Positions 7,886-16,766 are shown, counted from the first letter of the stretch. The stretch is 56,267 nucleotides of DNA from Anaerolineae bacterium (GCA_022843385.1 JALHNT010000046.1:1-56267), one strand, 5' to 3'. Numbers and translations: made by a program. Notes: a model not told the origin generated them from the letters alone.

Positions 7886-8743
7886 ATGACCGCAACTTTC
7901 ATCCTCTCGCTCGATACCGAGATCGCCTGGGGGACGGACGCGCACCTGCTCCCGCGGTATGCCGCCTGCTTTGACGACTACCCGGCCATCGTTCGCCGGC
8001 TGATTGACCTGCTGGATACTTACCAAGTTCCGGCGACCTGGGCGCTGGTCGGTCATCTGTTGCTGCAACCGGATGATCCCCGTGCGCTGAAGCGGACGCC
8101 GGCGGGCTGGTATCACGCGCCCTATCTGCTCGATTGGCTGCGGGCTGCCCGGACGCCGCACGAATTCGCCACCCACACCTTCGCCCATATCTATACCGAT
8201 GTCGTCAGTCCGGCAGAATGGGAAGCCGATTTGCGGCTGTGCCTGGATCTGCACCGCGAACACGGACTGCCCGCCATTCGCTCGCTGGTGTTCCCGCGCA
8301 ATCAGGTGAAGTATTTGGATACCTTGACGCGGTTGGGCATCGTGGCCTATCGCGGGGTCGAAGGTCGCCGTCCGCGCGAACAGCGTGGGGTGCGTCATCT
8401 GCTCAACCGGGCGCTGGCGGTCCAGCCACCCACCTATGCGTTGACCGGCTGCCGCGAGCCGAATGGGTTGGTCAATCTGCCAGCCTCGCAATTCCTTCTG
8501 GCCTACGATGGGATACGTGGATTCATCCCAACCGCTTCACGGGTACGGCAGGCGCGGCTGGGGCTGGAGCAGGCGGTTCGGCTCGATGAGGTGTTTCATC
8601 TGTGGTTTCACCCCTTCAACCTCGGCACCAGCCCGCGTATGTTCACCGCGCTGGAGACCATCCTCCGGCAGGTCGATCACCTGCGCCAGTCCGGGACGCT
8701 GCAAGCTCTGACGATGGCGCAGGCTGCCGATGTGGCGCTTTGA
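7886..8743 (+). CDS. Polysaccharide deacetylase (NodB-like) family protein
   Basis: A 285-residue protein with the NodB homology fold. Motif 1 is LSLDTEIAWG, the metal/acid Asp region near residues 8-12; motif 2 is HTFAH, providing the two metal-binding histidines; motif 3 is FPRNQVKYL; the C-terminal motif is WFHPFNLG. Family members remove N-acetyl or O-acetyl groups from polysaccharides. There is no signal peptide, so this form probably acts in the cytoplasm or on a lipid-linked precursor, as in capsule clusters. It is divergent from the toxin-antitoxin pair; together with the adjacent glycosyltransferases it suggests a glycan locus. Confidence 0.85.
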   Translation: MTATFILSLDTEIAWGTDAHLLPRYAACFDDYPAIVRRLIDLLDTYQVPATWALVGHLLLQPDDPRALKRTPAGWYHAPYLLDWLRAARTPHEFATHTFAHIYTDVVSPAEWEADLRLCLDLHREHGLPAIRSLVFPRNQVKYLDTLTRLGIVAYRGVEGRRPREQRGVRHLLNRALAVQPPTYALTGCREPNGLVNLPASQFLLAYDGIRGFIPTASRVRQARLGLEQAVRLDEVFHLWFHPFNLGTSPRMFTALETILRQVDHLRQSGTLQALTMAQAADVAL

Positions 8744-8811
8744 AACGGTTTCACGCCAGTATATGATGGAAATCACGCGGGAAGTATGACAGCAGGCATT
8801 ACGTATAGGGC

Positions 8812-8817
8812 TATAAT
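8812..8817 (+). promoter_or_regulatory. Candidate -10 box for the secreted hydrolase
   Basis: A perfect TATAAT lies about 40 nt before the ATG at 8858. No good -35 hexamer lies at 16-18 nt; ATGACA is present but 20 nt away. The call is therefore tentative. Confidence 0.3.
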
Positions 8818-8857
8818 CGGGAGAATTTCGTTGATATAGCTGAAGGTTAGCAACAAC

Positions 8858-10297
8858 ATGGGGACGTGTTGGCGACGATTCGCCTGGTTGGTCATCGTGT
8901 GTTTACTCTTGTTGATGGCGGCGACTGTTCAAGCTGAAGCAGAACCGACCTTTTCACCAGGACCCTGTCCGGCCCCATTTCCGGCTGCGAACAGGGTCGA
9001 ATGTGGGGTGGTCACTGTCCCACAGGATCGGCTGCATCGTGAAGAACGCAGCCTGAGCCTGGCGGTAGCAGTGTTTAAAACGTCGAGCGCCAGCCCGGCA
9101 CTGGATCCACTGATTTTCCTCGATGGCGGGCCCGGGTCGCGCACGCTGGATTCGTATGCCAATGGTTTGAACAGCCTGCTGGCAGCGATCAACCAGACTC
9201 GCGATGTGATTGTGTTTGACTATCGCGGCATTGGCTATTCTGAACCGGCGCTCACCTGTCCTGAAGCGGTTGGGGCGGCGGATGACACCTGGGTGGCGGA
9301 ATGCCGGTCGCGGCTGGAAGCTGAAGGCGTCGATCTGACCGATTTTACCACCCGCGATAATGCGGCTGATGCCGCTGCGATTGTGCGGGCGCTGGGGTAT
9401 GAAACCCATAACATCTGGGGTGGATCGTATGGCTCATCGGTGGCGCTGACGCTGCTGCGCGATCACCCAGAGCATGTCCGCGCTGCCATTGTCACCGCGC
9501 TGCAACCGCCGCAAGGTGATCTACAGGCTGCAACACCAGTGTATATCCTGCGGACTTTGCAGGCCGTTTCTGATCTGTGTCAGGCCAATGCGGCCTGTGC
9601 GACGGCCTTTCCGGGAGATCTGATCGATGAGCTGGCCGTGGTCGTTGAACGCCTGGAAGCCAATCCGCTGCCAATCACTACCAGCGGGTCAGCGGGCGAA
9701 CTCGATGGACTGGATGTGCTGGTGGCTGTCTCGGAACTCCTCAAGGACGAAGCGAATATACCGATCATCCCTGGCCTGATCGCTGCGCTGTATGCCGAAC
9801 AATATGATTGGATCATGCCCTATGCCGATGTCCTGACGGCTGTCACGCTGCCTCCCAATCCCTACGGTGCCTGGTTGTCGATGCGCTGTACCGATAGCAT
9901 TCTGGCGACCACCGACAGCGCCATTGATGCTGCGCTTCAGGAAATCCATCTGTCCCTTCGTCCCGTCTTCCGGTCTTTTCACGAGGATCAGGTAGCGCGT
10001 TGTCAGCGTTGGGGCGCTCGTGTGCCAACAGAGTCCGACCGGTTGCCGGCTGTCGCGGATACCCCGACGCTAATCATCAGCGGCACACTCGACCCCTTCA
10101 GTTCGCAGGCGTGGCTCGACTCGGCTCTGGCGACCTTGCCCAATGGTCAGGGATACATGCTGCCCTATCATATGCACTATGTTATTCATCAGCCCTGCGC
10201 CGCCCAGATGCTCACCGGTTTCATCGATGATCCGTCAGGTGAGGTGGATGCAAGCTGTATGGCCGGGATAGCTGCGCCTGTCTTCCGCGTAAACTGA
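8858..10297 (+). CDS. Secreted alpha/beta hydrolase, tripeptidyl aminopeptidase (TAP)-like
   Basis: A 479-residue protein with a signal peptide (RRFAWLVIVCLLLLMAA, cut likely after VQA). The layout follows the TAP/prolyl aminopeptidase-like group: N-terminal CGVVTVPQD, oxyanion region LDGGPGSR, FDYRGIGYSEP, nucleophile elbow GGSYGSS, a helical lid rich in Cys, and a C-terminal TAP-like segment with the catalytic Asp in SGTLDPFSS and His in HMHYVIHQPC. It probably releases amino acids or short peptides, or hydrolyses esters, outside the membrane. Even numbers of Cys in the lid and C-terminus suggest disulfides. It is a single-gene unit. Confidence 0.85.
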   Translation: MGTCWRRFAWLVIVCLLLLMAATVQAEAEPTFSPGPCPAPFPAANRVECGVVTVPQDRLHREERSLSLAVAVFKTSSASPALDPLIFLDGGPGSRTLDSYANGLNSLLAAINQTRDVIVFDYRGIGYSEPALTCPEAVGAADDTWVAECRSRLEAEGVDLTDFTTRDNAADAAAIVRALGYETHNIWGGSYGSSVALTLLRDHPEHVRAAIVTALQPPQGDLQAATPVYILRTLQAVSDLCQANAACATAFPGDLIDELAVVVERLEANPLPITTSGSAGELDGLDVLVAVSELLKDEANIPIIPGLIAALYAEQYDWIMPYADVLTAVTLPPNPYGAWLSMRCTDSILATTDSAIDAALQEIHLSLRPVFRSFHEDQVARCQRWGARVPTESDRLPAVADTPTLIISGTLDPFSSQAWLDSALATLPNGQGYMLPYHMHYVIHQPCAAQMLTGFIDDPSGEVDASCMAGIAAPVFRVN

Positions 10298-10421
10298 TTC
10301 AGTGGGCGGCTCGGTTTAAGAGAAGGCGCTTGGGTCAACAACCAGGCGATCATTTGACGCCTCACTCGCTTTGTGTCACAGTCAGCGGATGAATTCACCA
10401 TGACACCAGGCCGTTGTGACC

Positions 10422-11687
10422 ATGAACAGCTCCTCCTTTTTCCAATTCAATTATGTGCCGTATCCCCTGTGGCGACGGGACTATCCCTTTGGCCTGAAGC
10501 AGGTGCTGAAGCCGCTGCTGGCTGATTACCTATCGGTCGAGGCCGACGACAACCCGCCGCAGTCAGCCGCCGAGATGGGGCATTATCTGGCGCGTTGGGG
10601 GCTGATCGTAGGCGAGTCGATGCGGGAAGCCCTGAGTGACATCGAAAGCCAGCCGGAGGCCGAAGTCACCCGTTCGACAGCCCAGCCGGCACCCGCCCCG
10701 CCGGGCAAAGTCCGCTTGCCGGCGCAGTGGGAACCCATCGAAACTGTCCTGCTGACCTGGCCGGCGTTGTATCCGCCGCTGTGGGAGCAGCACGCCCAGA
10801 TGGTGGAGGCCATCGCCCCGGTCGCCAGCGTGACCGTATTCACCTCGTCGCCGTGGTGGGCCAAAGCCGCGCGGGCCTATCTGCGGACACGGCGGCGCGT
10901 CAATCTCGATCAGGTGCGCTTCGTGGTGCTGCCGACCGATGACATCTGGGTGCGCGATTATGGCCCGGTTGTCGGGCTGGATGTGCATGGCGATCAGGTC
11001 TGTGTCAAGCTGATCTTCGACCCGCTGCCAACTTATCCACAGCAGCAGGACAACCGCATGGCGCGGCGCTGGGCGGCCCATGAAGAACTGCCGGTCAGGG
11101 CGCTCGACCTGCATCTGGAGGGCGGCAACATCTGGTCAGATGGGCAGGGGACGCTGATCCTCTCGGTGCAAGCGTTGCACAGCAATCCGGGGCTGACGCG
11201 CGAGGGGCTGTTGGAGAAACTCCATACAGCCTTCGACTTCAAAAAGCTGATCCTGACGCCCCGGCTGGAGGGCGAAGAGACCGGGCATGTCGATCTGCTG
11301 CTCAAGCTGGCTGATGCCCGCACGGTGCTGGTGAGCGCGGCCAGCGGCTTCTGGAATCGGGATAACCTGCGCCGAACCCGCCAGATCTTCGAGCAAACGT
11401 CCAACGCCGCCGGGCAGCCCTACCGGGTGCTGGAACTGCCCACCCCGCCGCTTTATCTGAACTGGCTGGTGTATCCGGTCTGGCGCACTTACACCAATGC
11501 GCTGACGGTCAACGGTCGGGTGCTGGTGCCAGTGTTCGACATCGAGACCGATGAAGCGGCGCTGCAAGTTTATCGCCAGGCCATGCCCGACCACGACATC
11601 ATCCCGATTGCGTGCGCGGTCGGGGCGAACGGTGGCGGCGCGGTTCACTGCCTGACCAAAGAACTCAGCGCCCGGCAGGTACGCTGA
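10422..11687 (+). CDS. Agmatine deiminase / peptidyl-arginine-deiminase-like protein with N-terminal extension
   Basis: The C-terminal 325 residues form the Porphyromonas-type arginine deiminase fold: RLPAQWEPIETVLLTWP, DDIWVRDYGPV (catalytic Asp region), LEGGNIWSDGQGTLI, EETGHVDLL (catalytic His) and the nucleophile Cys in GGGAVHCLTKEL. The family converts agmatine to N-carbamoylputrescine. About 95 residues precede the domain, starting SSSFFQFNYVPYPLWRRDYP and including an Ala/Pro-rich linker (AQPAPAPPGK); this extension is not part of the usual enzyme of roughly 340-370 residues. ATG 10422 is preferred to GTG 10416. The 3' end overlaps the convergent AraC gene by 23 nt. Substrate is inferred from the family. 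Confidence 0.85.
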   Translation: MNSSSFFQFNYVPYPLWRRDYPFGLKQVLKPLLADYLSVEADDNPPQSAAEMGHYLARWGLIVGESMREALSDIESQPEAEVTRSTAQPAPAPPGKVRLPAQWEPIETVLLTWPALYPPLWEQHAQMVEAIAPVASVTVFTSSPWWAKAARAYLRTRRRVNLDQVRFVVLPTDDIWVRDYGPVVGLDVHGDQVCVKLIFDPLPTYPQQQDNRMARRWAAHEELPVRALDLHLEGGNIWSDGQGTLILSVQALHSNPGLTREGLLEKLHTAFDFKKLILTPRLEGEETGHVDLLLKLADARTVLVSAASGFWNRDNLRRTRQIFEQTSNAAGQPYRVLELPTPPLYLNWLVYPVWRTYTNALTVNGRVLVPVFDIETDEAALQVYRQAMPDHDIIPIACAVGANGGGAVHCLTKELSARQVR

Positions 11688-12603
11688 GACTCTGGCGGCG
11701 ATACTGTCCGGGGCTGCAACCCTGCGCCCGCTTGAAGGCTTTGCTGAAGGCGGCTTCCGACTCATAACCGACTTGGGCAGCGATGGCGGCCAGACTGTGC
11801 TGACTGTTCTGCAATAAGCGGCAGGCCAGTTGCATCCGCCAATTGGTCAGGTAGCGCAGGGGCGGCTCGCCGACCAGCGCCTGAAATCGGGCGGCAAAGG
11901 CCGAGCGCGACATCAGGGCTTCCTGCGCCAGATGAGCGACGGTCCAATCGCGTTCCGGGGCGGCGTGCAGGCTGCCCAGTGACCGGGCGATATGGGGATC
12001 GCGCAGCGCCCGCAGCCAACCGCTGTTGGAAGCCACCGGGTCATCCAGCCAGGCGCGCATGATCTGGACGAACAGCACATCGGCCAGTCGGGTGAGGATG
12101 GTCTGGGCACCGGGTCGCTGCATCTGGGCTTCATCCATCAAGGCGGTCAGCAGCGGGGCGAACGCCAGCTTTTGCGCCTGAGCCGCCGGGAAGTGCAGGA
12201 CAGGTGGCAGCAGCGCCAGCAGGGAGCGGGCATTCGGGCCGCTGAAGGTGAATGTGCCACATACCAGCGTCGTCTCCACCGCGTCCGCGCCATAGTGCAT
12301 CAGGGTGCAGACCGGTTCGGCGGTTTCCAGCGCGATGGTGGCGCACAGCGGATGGCCGCTGCCACGCTGAATGACATGATCGCCGCCATCAGTCACCAGC
12401 AGCAGATCGCCAGGGTTGAGGTCAATACAGCCAGACTGATCGGCTAGCCGCAGCGTACAGACTCCCTGACTGACGATATGAAAAACGGCCCGCCGCGCCG
12501 GTTGAAAGGCCAACGCCCAGTCTGGCTTGGCAATCGTCGCCTGACAATAGACCACGCTCTGGAGATGCAGCAGGTCGAGGACATCGGCCAGGACATCACG
12601 CAT
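11665..12603 (-). CDS. AraC-family transcriptional regulator with cupin sensor
   Basis: A 312-residue regulator. The N-terminal half is an AraC-binding cupin-6-like domain (HIVSQGVCTLRL, DLNPGDLLLVTDGG); the C-terminal half is the two-helix-turn-helix AraC domain (VAHLAQEALMSRSAFAARFQ, SLAAIAAQVGYESEAAFSKA, then GCSPGQYRR). It probably senses a small molecule and controls nearby or distant genes. ATG 12603 is preferred over 12660 because GAGGGG sits about 6 nt upstream and because a -10-like TATAAT at 12674-12679 would leave almost no leader for the longer form. It is divergent from the small membrane protein at 12715, a possible target. Confidence 0.85.
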   Translation of the reverse strand: MRDVLADVLDLLHLQSVVYCQATIAKPDWALAFQPARRAVFHIVSQGVCTLRLADQSGCIDLNPGDLLLVTDGGDHVIQRGSGHPLCATIALETAEPVCTLMHYGADAVETTLVCGTFTFSGPNARSLLALLPPVLHFPAAQAQKLAFAPLLTALMDEAQMQRPGAQTILTRLADVLFVQIMRAWLDDPVASNSGWLRALRDPHIARSLGSLHAAPERDWTVAHLAQEALMSRSAFAARFQALVGEPPLRYLTNWRMQLACRLLQNSQHSLAAIAAQVGYESEAAFSKAFKRAQGCSPGQYRRQSLSVPAGR

Positions 12604-12673
12604 GATAACCCCTCTGGTGGACGGATGGACATCTTCGCTGGACGAAAAATCATAGATCATCCAGCATAACCCG

Positions 12674-12679
12674 ATTATA
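12674..12679 (-). promoter_or_regulatory. Candidate -10 box for the AraC gene
   Basis: On the minus strand a perfect TATAAT lies 71 nt upstream of ATG 12603 in the 111-bp divergent gap. The -35 is poor (around CTGTTA/TGTTAT). Confidence 0.35.
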
Positions 12680-12714
12680 CTGCCGATAACGTGTCATAAC
12701 AGGGAATTCAACCG

Positions 12715-13164
12715 ATGGATGCTGCGAACGTCTTCTTACTGGTCTGTACTGTACTGTGCTTCTACTGCACCGGTGCCTCGTGGATGCTGCAATTCGTCGC
12801 CTACCCCACCTATCTGCTGGTGGGCGCGAAGGAGTTTGTGCCGTTTCATGTCAGTTTCGGCAAGCGCCTGCTGCCATCGGTGGTCGTGCCGATGGTGCTA
12901 ACCTGCGTGGGATTGTTCATCCTGGTCTTCGCTCGCCCAGCCAACACTCCGTCATGGGCAGTGATCCTGGCGGCGGTCTGCGCGGTCATCATCCTGCTGA
13001 CGACCATCTTTCTGGAGGTGCCGAAGCATCTGAAGCTGGACAAAGACGGCAAATCGGATGCGCTCATCAACGGATTGGTGCGCGATAATCTGCCACGCAC
13101 GGCCGCCTGGACCGCTGCCAGTCTGCTGCTGGCCTATGCCCTGTTCGCCAGCTTTCCTGCCTGA
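12715..13164 (+). CDS. Four-helix membrane protein, DUF1772-like
   Basis: A 149-residue integral membrane protein with four hydrophobic segments (about residues 5-25, 55-75, 80-100 and 125-145). The motifs FVAYPTYLLVGAKEFVPFH after the first helix and the polar loop LEVPKHLKLDKDGKSD before NLPRTAAWTAAS resemble DUF1772-type proteins, whose function is not known. AGGGAA lies about 10 nt before the ATG. It is divergent from the AraC regulator, which may control it. Confidence 0.6.
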   Translation: MDAANVFLLVCTVLCFYCTGASWMLQFVAYPTYLLVGAKEFVPFHVSFGKRLLPSVVVPMVLTCVGLFILVFARPANTPSWAVILAAVCAVIILLTTIFLEVPKHLKLDKDGKSDALINGLVRDNLPRTAAWTAASLLLAYALFASFPA

Positions 13165-13240
13165 GCCAACGCGCCATTTTCTGCCATCCTCGCTGTGCTA
13201 TACTGATACGCTATTCAGCAGTCAGCAGGCGAGGAATGTT

Positions 13241-14320
13241 ATGCGACTTGGGATCATCGGGCTGCCCAACAGCGGCAAGACCACTATTTTTAACGCCTTA
13301 ACCGGGCAGACTCTCCCCACCGGCGCGGCCACCAGCGGCCAGTTTGAAGTCCATACCGCCATCGTCAATGTACCGGATGGGCGCGTCGATAAACTGAAGG
13401 CGATGTACAACCCGCGCAAGACGGTCTACGCCAACGTCACCTATGCCGACATCGGCGGGCTGGACAAGGGCATCGGCCAGGGCGGACTCAAGGGCCAGTT
13501 CCGCACTGAACTCGGCCAGTGCGAAGCCTTCGTCCATGTGGTGCGCGCCTTCGAGGACGACACCGTACCCCACCCCTATCTGACGGTTGATCCACAGCGC
13601 GATCTGGAAGCGCTGGACGGCGAGTTCACCCTCTCCGACCTGGTGACGGTAGAGAACCGGCTGGAAAAGCTCAATAACGAGATGCGGATCAAGGGCAAGA
13701 ATGTCGATAAGAATGTCCCGGCAGAAATCGAGCTGATGGAGACGTTCAAGGTTCAGCTCGAAGCCGAGAAGCCGCTGTATGCGCTGGACATCAGCGAGGA
13801 CGAGCTGAAGGGCATTCGCGGATACGGGCTGCTGACCACCAAGCCGGTGCTGGTGGTGGCGAACCTGGGCGACGAGGCCAAAGATGTCCACAGTGTCCTG
13901 AAGTATGACCGGGCTGGCAGTGTGCTGGTCGGGTTGCAGGGCAAGATCGAAGCCGAACTGTCGCAGCTTGAGCCGGATGACGCGACGATGTTCATGCAGG
14001 AATATGGCATCACCGAGTTGAGCGCGGCCAAAGTCATCCGCCTGTCGTATGAACTGCTGTCGATCCAGTCGTTCTTCACCGTTGGCGAGGATGAGGTGCG
14101 GGCGTGGAGCGTGCGCATCGGGGCGACGGCTCCCGAAGCGGCGGGCGCGATCCACAGCGATTTGCAGAAGGGCTTCATCCGCGCCGAAGTGATGGCTTAT
14201 GACGACCTGATCGCCGGCGGCAGCGAAGCGGCGCTCAAGGCTACTGGCAAATTCCGGCTGGAGGGCAAAGAGTACATCGTCAAGAACGGCGACATCGTGC
14301 ATATCCGGCATAACGCATGA
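13241..14320 (+). CDS. ychF: YchF/Obg-family ATPase/GTPase
   Basis: A 359-residue P-loop protein. The P-loop is GLPNSGKTT; the switch region contains YADIGGLDKGIGQGG; VENRLEKLNNEMRIKGKN marks the YchF-specific coiled insertion; the base-recognition motif is ANLGDE, not the NKxD of classic GTPases, which fits the ATP preference known for YchF. The C-terminal TGS domain is seen at KGFIRAEVMAYDDLIAGGS to VKNGDIVHIRHNA. YchF binds ribosomes and acts in stress control. The ATG at 13241 follows GAGGA by 5 nt; an upstream in-frame extension to 13058 is rejected. The stop overlaps the next start by 4 nt (ATGA). Confidence 0.95.
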   Translation: MRLGIIGLPNSGKTTIFNALTGQTLPTGAATSGQFEVHTAIVNVPDGRVDKLKAMYNPRKTVYANVTYADIGGLDKGIGQGGLKGQFRTELGQCEAFVHVVRAFEDDTVPHPYLTVDPQRDLEALDGEFTLSDLVTVENRLEKLNNEMRIKGKNVDKNVPAEIELMETFKVQLEAEKPLYALDISEDELKGIRGYGLLTTKPVLVVANLGDEAKDVHSVLKYDRAGSVLVGLQGKIEAELSQLEPDDATMFMQEYGITELSAAKVIRLSYELLSIQSFFTVGEDEVRAWSVRIGATAPEAAGAIHSDLQKGFIRAEVMAYDDLIAGGSEAALKATGKFRLEGKEYIVKNGDIVHIRHNA

Positions 14321-15483
14321 CCCTGCGCGTCGGTTTACTGACCTGCGAACTCGCGCCGACACACGGCTGGGCGCAGGTCAGTCTGCGGCTGGCGGAGGCG
14401 CTGCGCCAGGCCGGGGTTGACCTGACCCTGATCGCTGCCCGCAGCACCCCCCTCATCGCTAGCTGGAACATCATCCCCTGTCTGCCAGAGGTCAGCCCGC
14501 TCGAATCCCGTTTCCCCCTGCAACTCATCCGCTCGGCGCGGCAGGCTTCGGCTGCCCTGCGCGGCTGTGATGTCATCCACGCTACCGTTGAACCCTACGC
14601 CCCGCTGGCGGCCTGGATCGCCGGGAAGCGTCCCCTGTTTGTCACGGCACACGGCAGCTACGTCCGTCTCGGTCATACCGAGCGCTGGCCGTTCAATCAT
14701 CTCTATCAGCGGGCGTTGCAACAGGCCACGCTGCTGTGCGTCAGCCATTACACCGAACGGGTGGCGCGGGCATCGATCCCCGGTGCGCGGACGGTAGTCA
14801 TCAACAACGGGGTGGATGCGGAACGGTTTATCCGCCTGGAACCTCACCCCCGCCTCGCTGCGCTCGACTCCCCCGCTCCAATCGATTGGAGCGGGGGGCA
14901 GGGGGGTGAGGTCGTCCTCTCGGTGGGCGCGGTCAAGGGGCGCAAGGGGACGCTGGAACTGGTGAAGGCGATGGCCGTCGTCCGGCAGCAGCGACCGGCG
15001 GCGCAGTGTGTCATCATCGGCAGCCTGATGGCCGAGCCGGGTTATGTCGAGCAGGTGCGGGCGGCCATCCGGGAACACGGCCTGACCGAGGGTGTTCATC
15101 TGCTGGGGCATGTCCCCGAAGCCGAACTGCTGGGGTGGTATCAGCGCGCCAGCCTGTTCGCCCTGCCCTCGCTCAATGATGGCTGGAAGTTCGAGGGCTA
15201 CGGTCTGGTATATCTGGAGGCCAGCGCCGCCGGGCTGCCGGTGATCGGGACGCGGGACTGTGGCGCGGAGGATGCGATTGACGATGGCGTGACCGGCCTG
15301 CTCGTCTCACAAAGCCGGGTGGCAGAGGAACTGCCGGCGGCCATCCTGCGGCTGCTGGCGGATCCCGATCTGGCGCGACGGATGGGCGCAGCCGGGCGCA
15401 CCAAAGCCCGCCAGCAAACCTGGGCGCACGTCGGTCAGCAGGTGGTGACGGCTTATGAGCGTGGGCTGACCGGTCAGGACTGA
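14317..15483 (+). CDS. GT4-family glycosyltransferase with an in-frame palindrome at the domain linker
   Basis: A 388-residue GT-B enzyme. The N-terminal half ends with VVINNGVDAERF. The C-terminal half starts at VVLSVGAVKGRKGTLELVKA and carries SLNDGWKFEGYGLVYLEA (E-x7-E) and LPVIGTRDCGAEDAI, as in GT4. Between the two, residues about 176-199 (PHPRLAALDSPAPIDWSGG) are encoded by a 70-nt palindromic repeat, exactly where the two Rossmann domains are joined. The gene is coupled to ychF by a 4-nt overlap. Its last 10 nt overlap the convergent FtsH-like gene. A decayed copy of its 3' end lies at 16843-16926. Confidence 0.9.
   Translation: MTLRVGLLTCELAPTHGWAQVSLRLAEALRQAGVDLTLIAARSTPLIASWNIIPCLPEVSPLESRFPLQLIRSARQASAALRGCDVIHATVEPYAPLAAWIAGKRPLFVTAHGSYVRLGHTERWPFNHLYQRALQQATLLCVSHYTERVARASIPGARTVVINNGVDAERFIRLEPHPRLAALDSPAPIDWSGGQGGEVVLSVGAVKGRKGTLELVKAMAVVRQQRPAAQCVIIGSLMAEPGYVEQVRAAIREHGLTEGVHLLGHVPEAELLGWYQRASLFALPSLNDGWKFEGYGLVYLEASAAGLPVIGTRDCGAEDAIDDGVTGLLVSQSRVAEELPAAILRLLADPDLARRMGAAGRTKARQQTWAHVGQQVVTAYERGLTGQD
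14842..14911. repeat. 70-nt palindromic repeat inside a GT4 gene
   Basis: The outer arms are CCTCACCCCC and GGGGGGTGAGG. The inner part is a perfect 26-nt palindrome at 14871-14896 centred on TCGA. The same family is intergenic at 40506-40573, and related shorter copies lie at 29442-29481 and 30955-31013. Here it is read in frame without a stop. Confidence 0.95.
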
Positions 15484-16766
15484 CTTGCTGAAGCAGGCTG
15501 TGCCGTCTTTAAGGTGGACAGCGCTGAAAGGAAATCCTGCTCGCCGATAGTCTGGCTATTGTTGTGGATGGCTCGCAGCCCCGCCTCGTTCACCCACTGT
15601 TCAAGCTGCGCCCCGACCATGCCCTCGCCCATCTCCGCTAATGCTGACAACCGGACATCCGCGCTCAGGGAATGCCTGGCGGTCAACACGCGCAGGATCG
15701 ACTCGCGCTCGGCGCTGTCTGGCGCATTCAGATGGATGACACGTTCCAGTCGCCCGGATCGCGTCAATGCCTCATCCAATGCATCAGGGCGATTGGTGAT
15801 GGCAATCACCAGAATGCCCTGGTTGGCGGTCACATTGTCCAGTTCGGTCAGGAGGGCGGCCAGGGTTTGTAACCGTTCATCTTCGCCGTTGTTGGGTTTA
15901 ATCAGACGTTTGAACCCCAGCGCGTCGATTTGGTCGAGGATCAAGATGGCCGGAGCTGCCTTGCGGGCTTTGCCGAAGATTTCCCGGATGCGGTTTGCCC
16001 CAACCCCGACAAACATATCGATGAAATCCGAGCCATTGCAGCACAGCAGATTGAGGCCGACATCGCCGGCGGCGGCCTGCGCCAGTTGGGTTTTGCCACT
16101 GCCGGGTGCGCCGGTCAGCAGAATGCCGGATGGTATACGGATACTCATCGCCTGACGTTTGGCCGGTTCACGCAGCAGACTCGTCAGTTCACGCAATGCC
16201 TGTTTGGCTGGCTCATAGCCGCCCACATGGTCAAAGGTGATGGCACGAAATCCCATCTGCTCGGTCACCGGTGTCTTCTTCATTTGATTGATCGGATTGG
16301 ATTGCGAATTGGGGTCGAAGCGCATGTTTTTACGCACGGCCTGGAACAGCATTGCAACCACTAACACCGCCGGCACGCCGATAATGATGAGGTTCACCAG
16401 CAGATCAGGCTCTGCATCGGCTACCTGAATCCGACCGCGAATCGCATCCAAATCCGAGTCGGTAATTCCCATCGAACGCAGTTGGCTGGGCAGCGAGCTG
16501 ATCGGGTCTTTAGCTGTCTGATAGCGCCTGCCATTGGTCATCACGATATTCACCTGGCTGTCACGCTGGACGGTGATCGATACGATGGCTTCGCGCGTCA
16601 CCGGATCGTCGATCATATCCGCCAGTTCACCGATGGTGATCGGTACCGAGTTTGGGGCAAAGTGAGTGCTACCTGGTTGCAAGATGATGAAGAAAACGAT
16701 CACCACTGCTGCGGCCACTGCAAGGACGATTATCAGATTCCGGTTGATGCTCCTCAGGCTTTTCAT
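15474..16766 (-). CDS. FtsH-like membrane AAA protein lacking the protease domain, altered Walker B
   Basis: A 430-residue protein built like the N-terminal two thirds of FtsH. There is a membrane helix at about 10-30, an extracytoplasmic domain, a second helix at about 122-142, then the AAA module: Walker A GAPGSGKTQLA, pore loop MFVGVGANRIREIF, Walker B ILILDQIDALG, and second region of homology AITNRPDALDEALTRSGRLER with the arginine fingers kept. The lid domain ends the protein; the M41 zinc peptidase with HEXXH, about 200 residues in FtsH, is absent. The Walker B Glu is Gln (codon CAA), a change that in AAA enzymes normally blocks ATP hydrolysis. It may be a regulatory or scaffold paralogue, comparable to inactive chloroplast FtsHi proteins. 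Confidence 0.85.
   Translation of the reverse strand: MKSLRSINRNLIIVLAVAAAVVIVFFIILQPGSTHFAPNSVPITIGELADMIDDPVTREAIVSITVQRDSQVNIVMTNGRRYQTAKDPISSLPSQLRSMGITDSDLDAIRGRIQVADAEPDLLVNLIIIGVPAVLVVAMLFQAVRKNMRFDPNSQSNPINQMKKTPVTEQMGFRAITFDHVGGYEPAKQALRELTSLLREPAKRQAMSIRIPSGILLTGAPGSGKTQLAQAAAGDVGLNLLCCNGSDFIDMFVGVGANRIREIFGKARKAAPAILILDQIDALGFKRLIKPNNGEDERLQTLAALLTELDNVTANQGILVIAITNRPDALDEALTRSGRLERVIHLNAPDSAERESILRVLTARHSLSADVRLSALAEMGEGMVGAQLEQWVNEAGLRAIHNNSQTIGEQDFLSALSTLKTAQPASASQS

Noticed and set aside
13298..14362. 354-codon open frame opposite ychF
   Set aside because: Antisense shadow; ychF on the plus strand is unmistakable.
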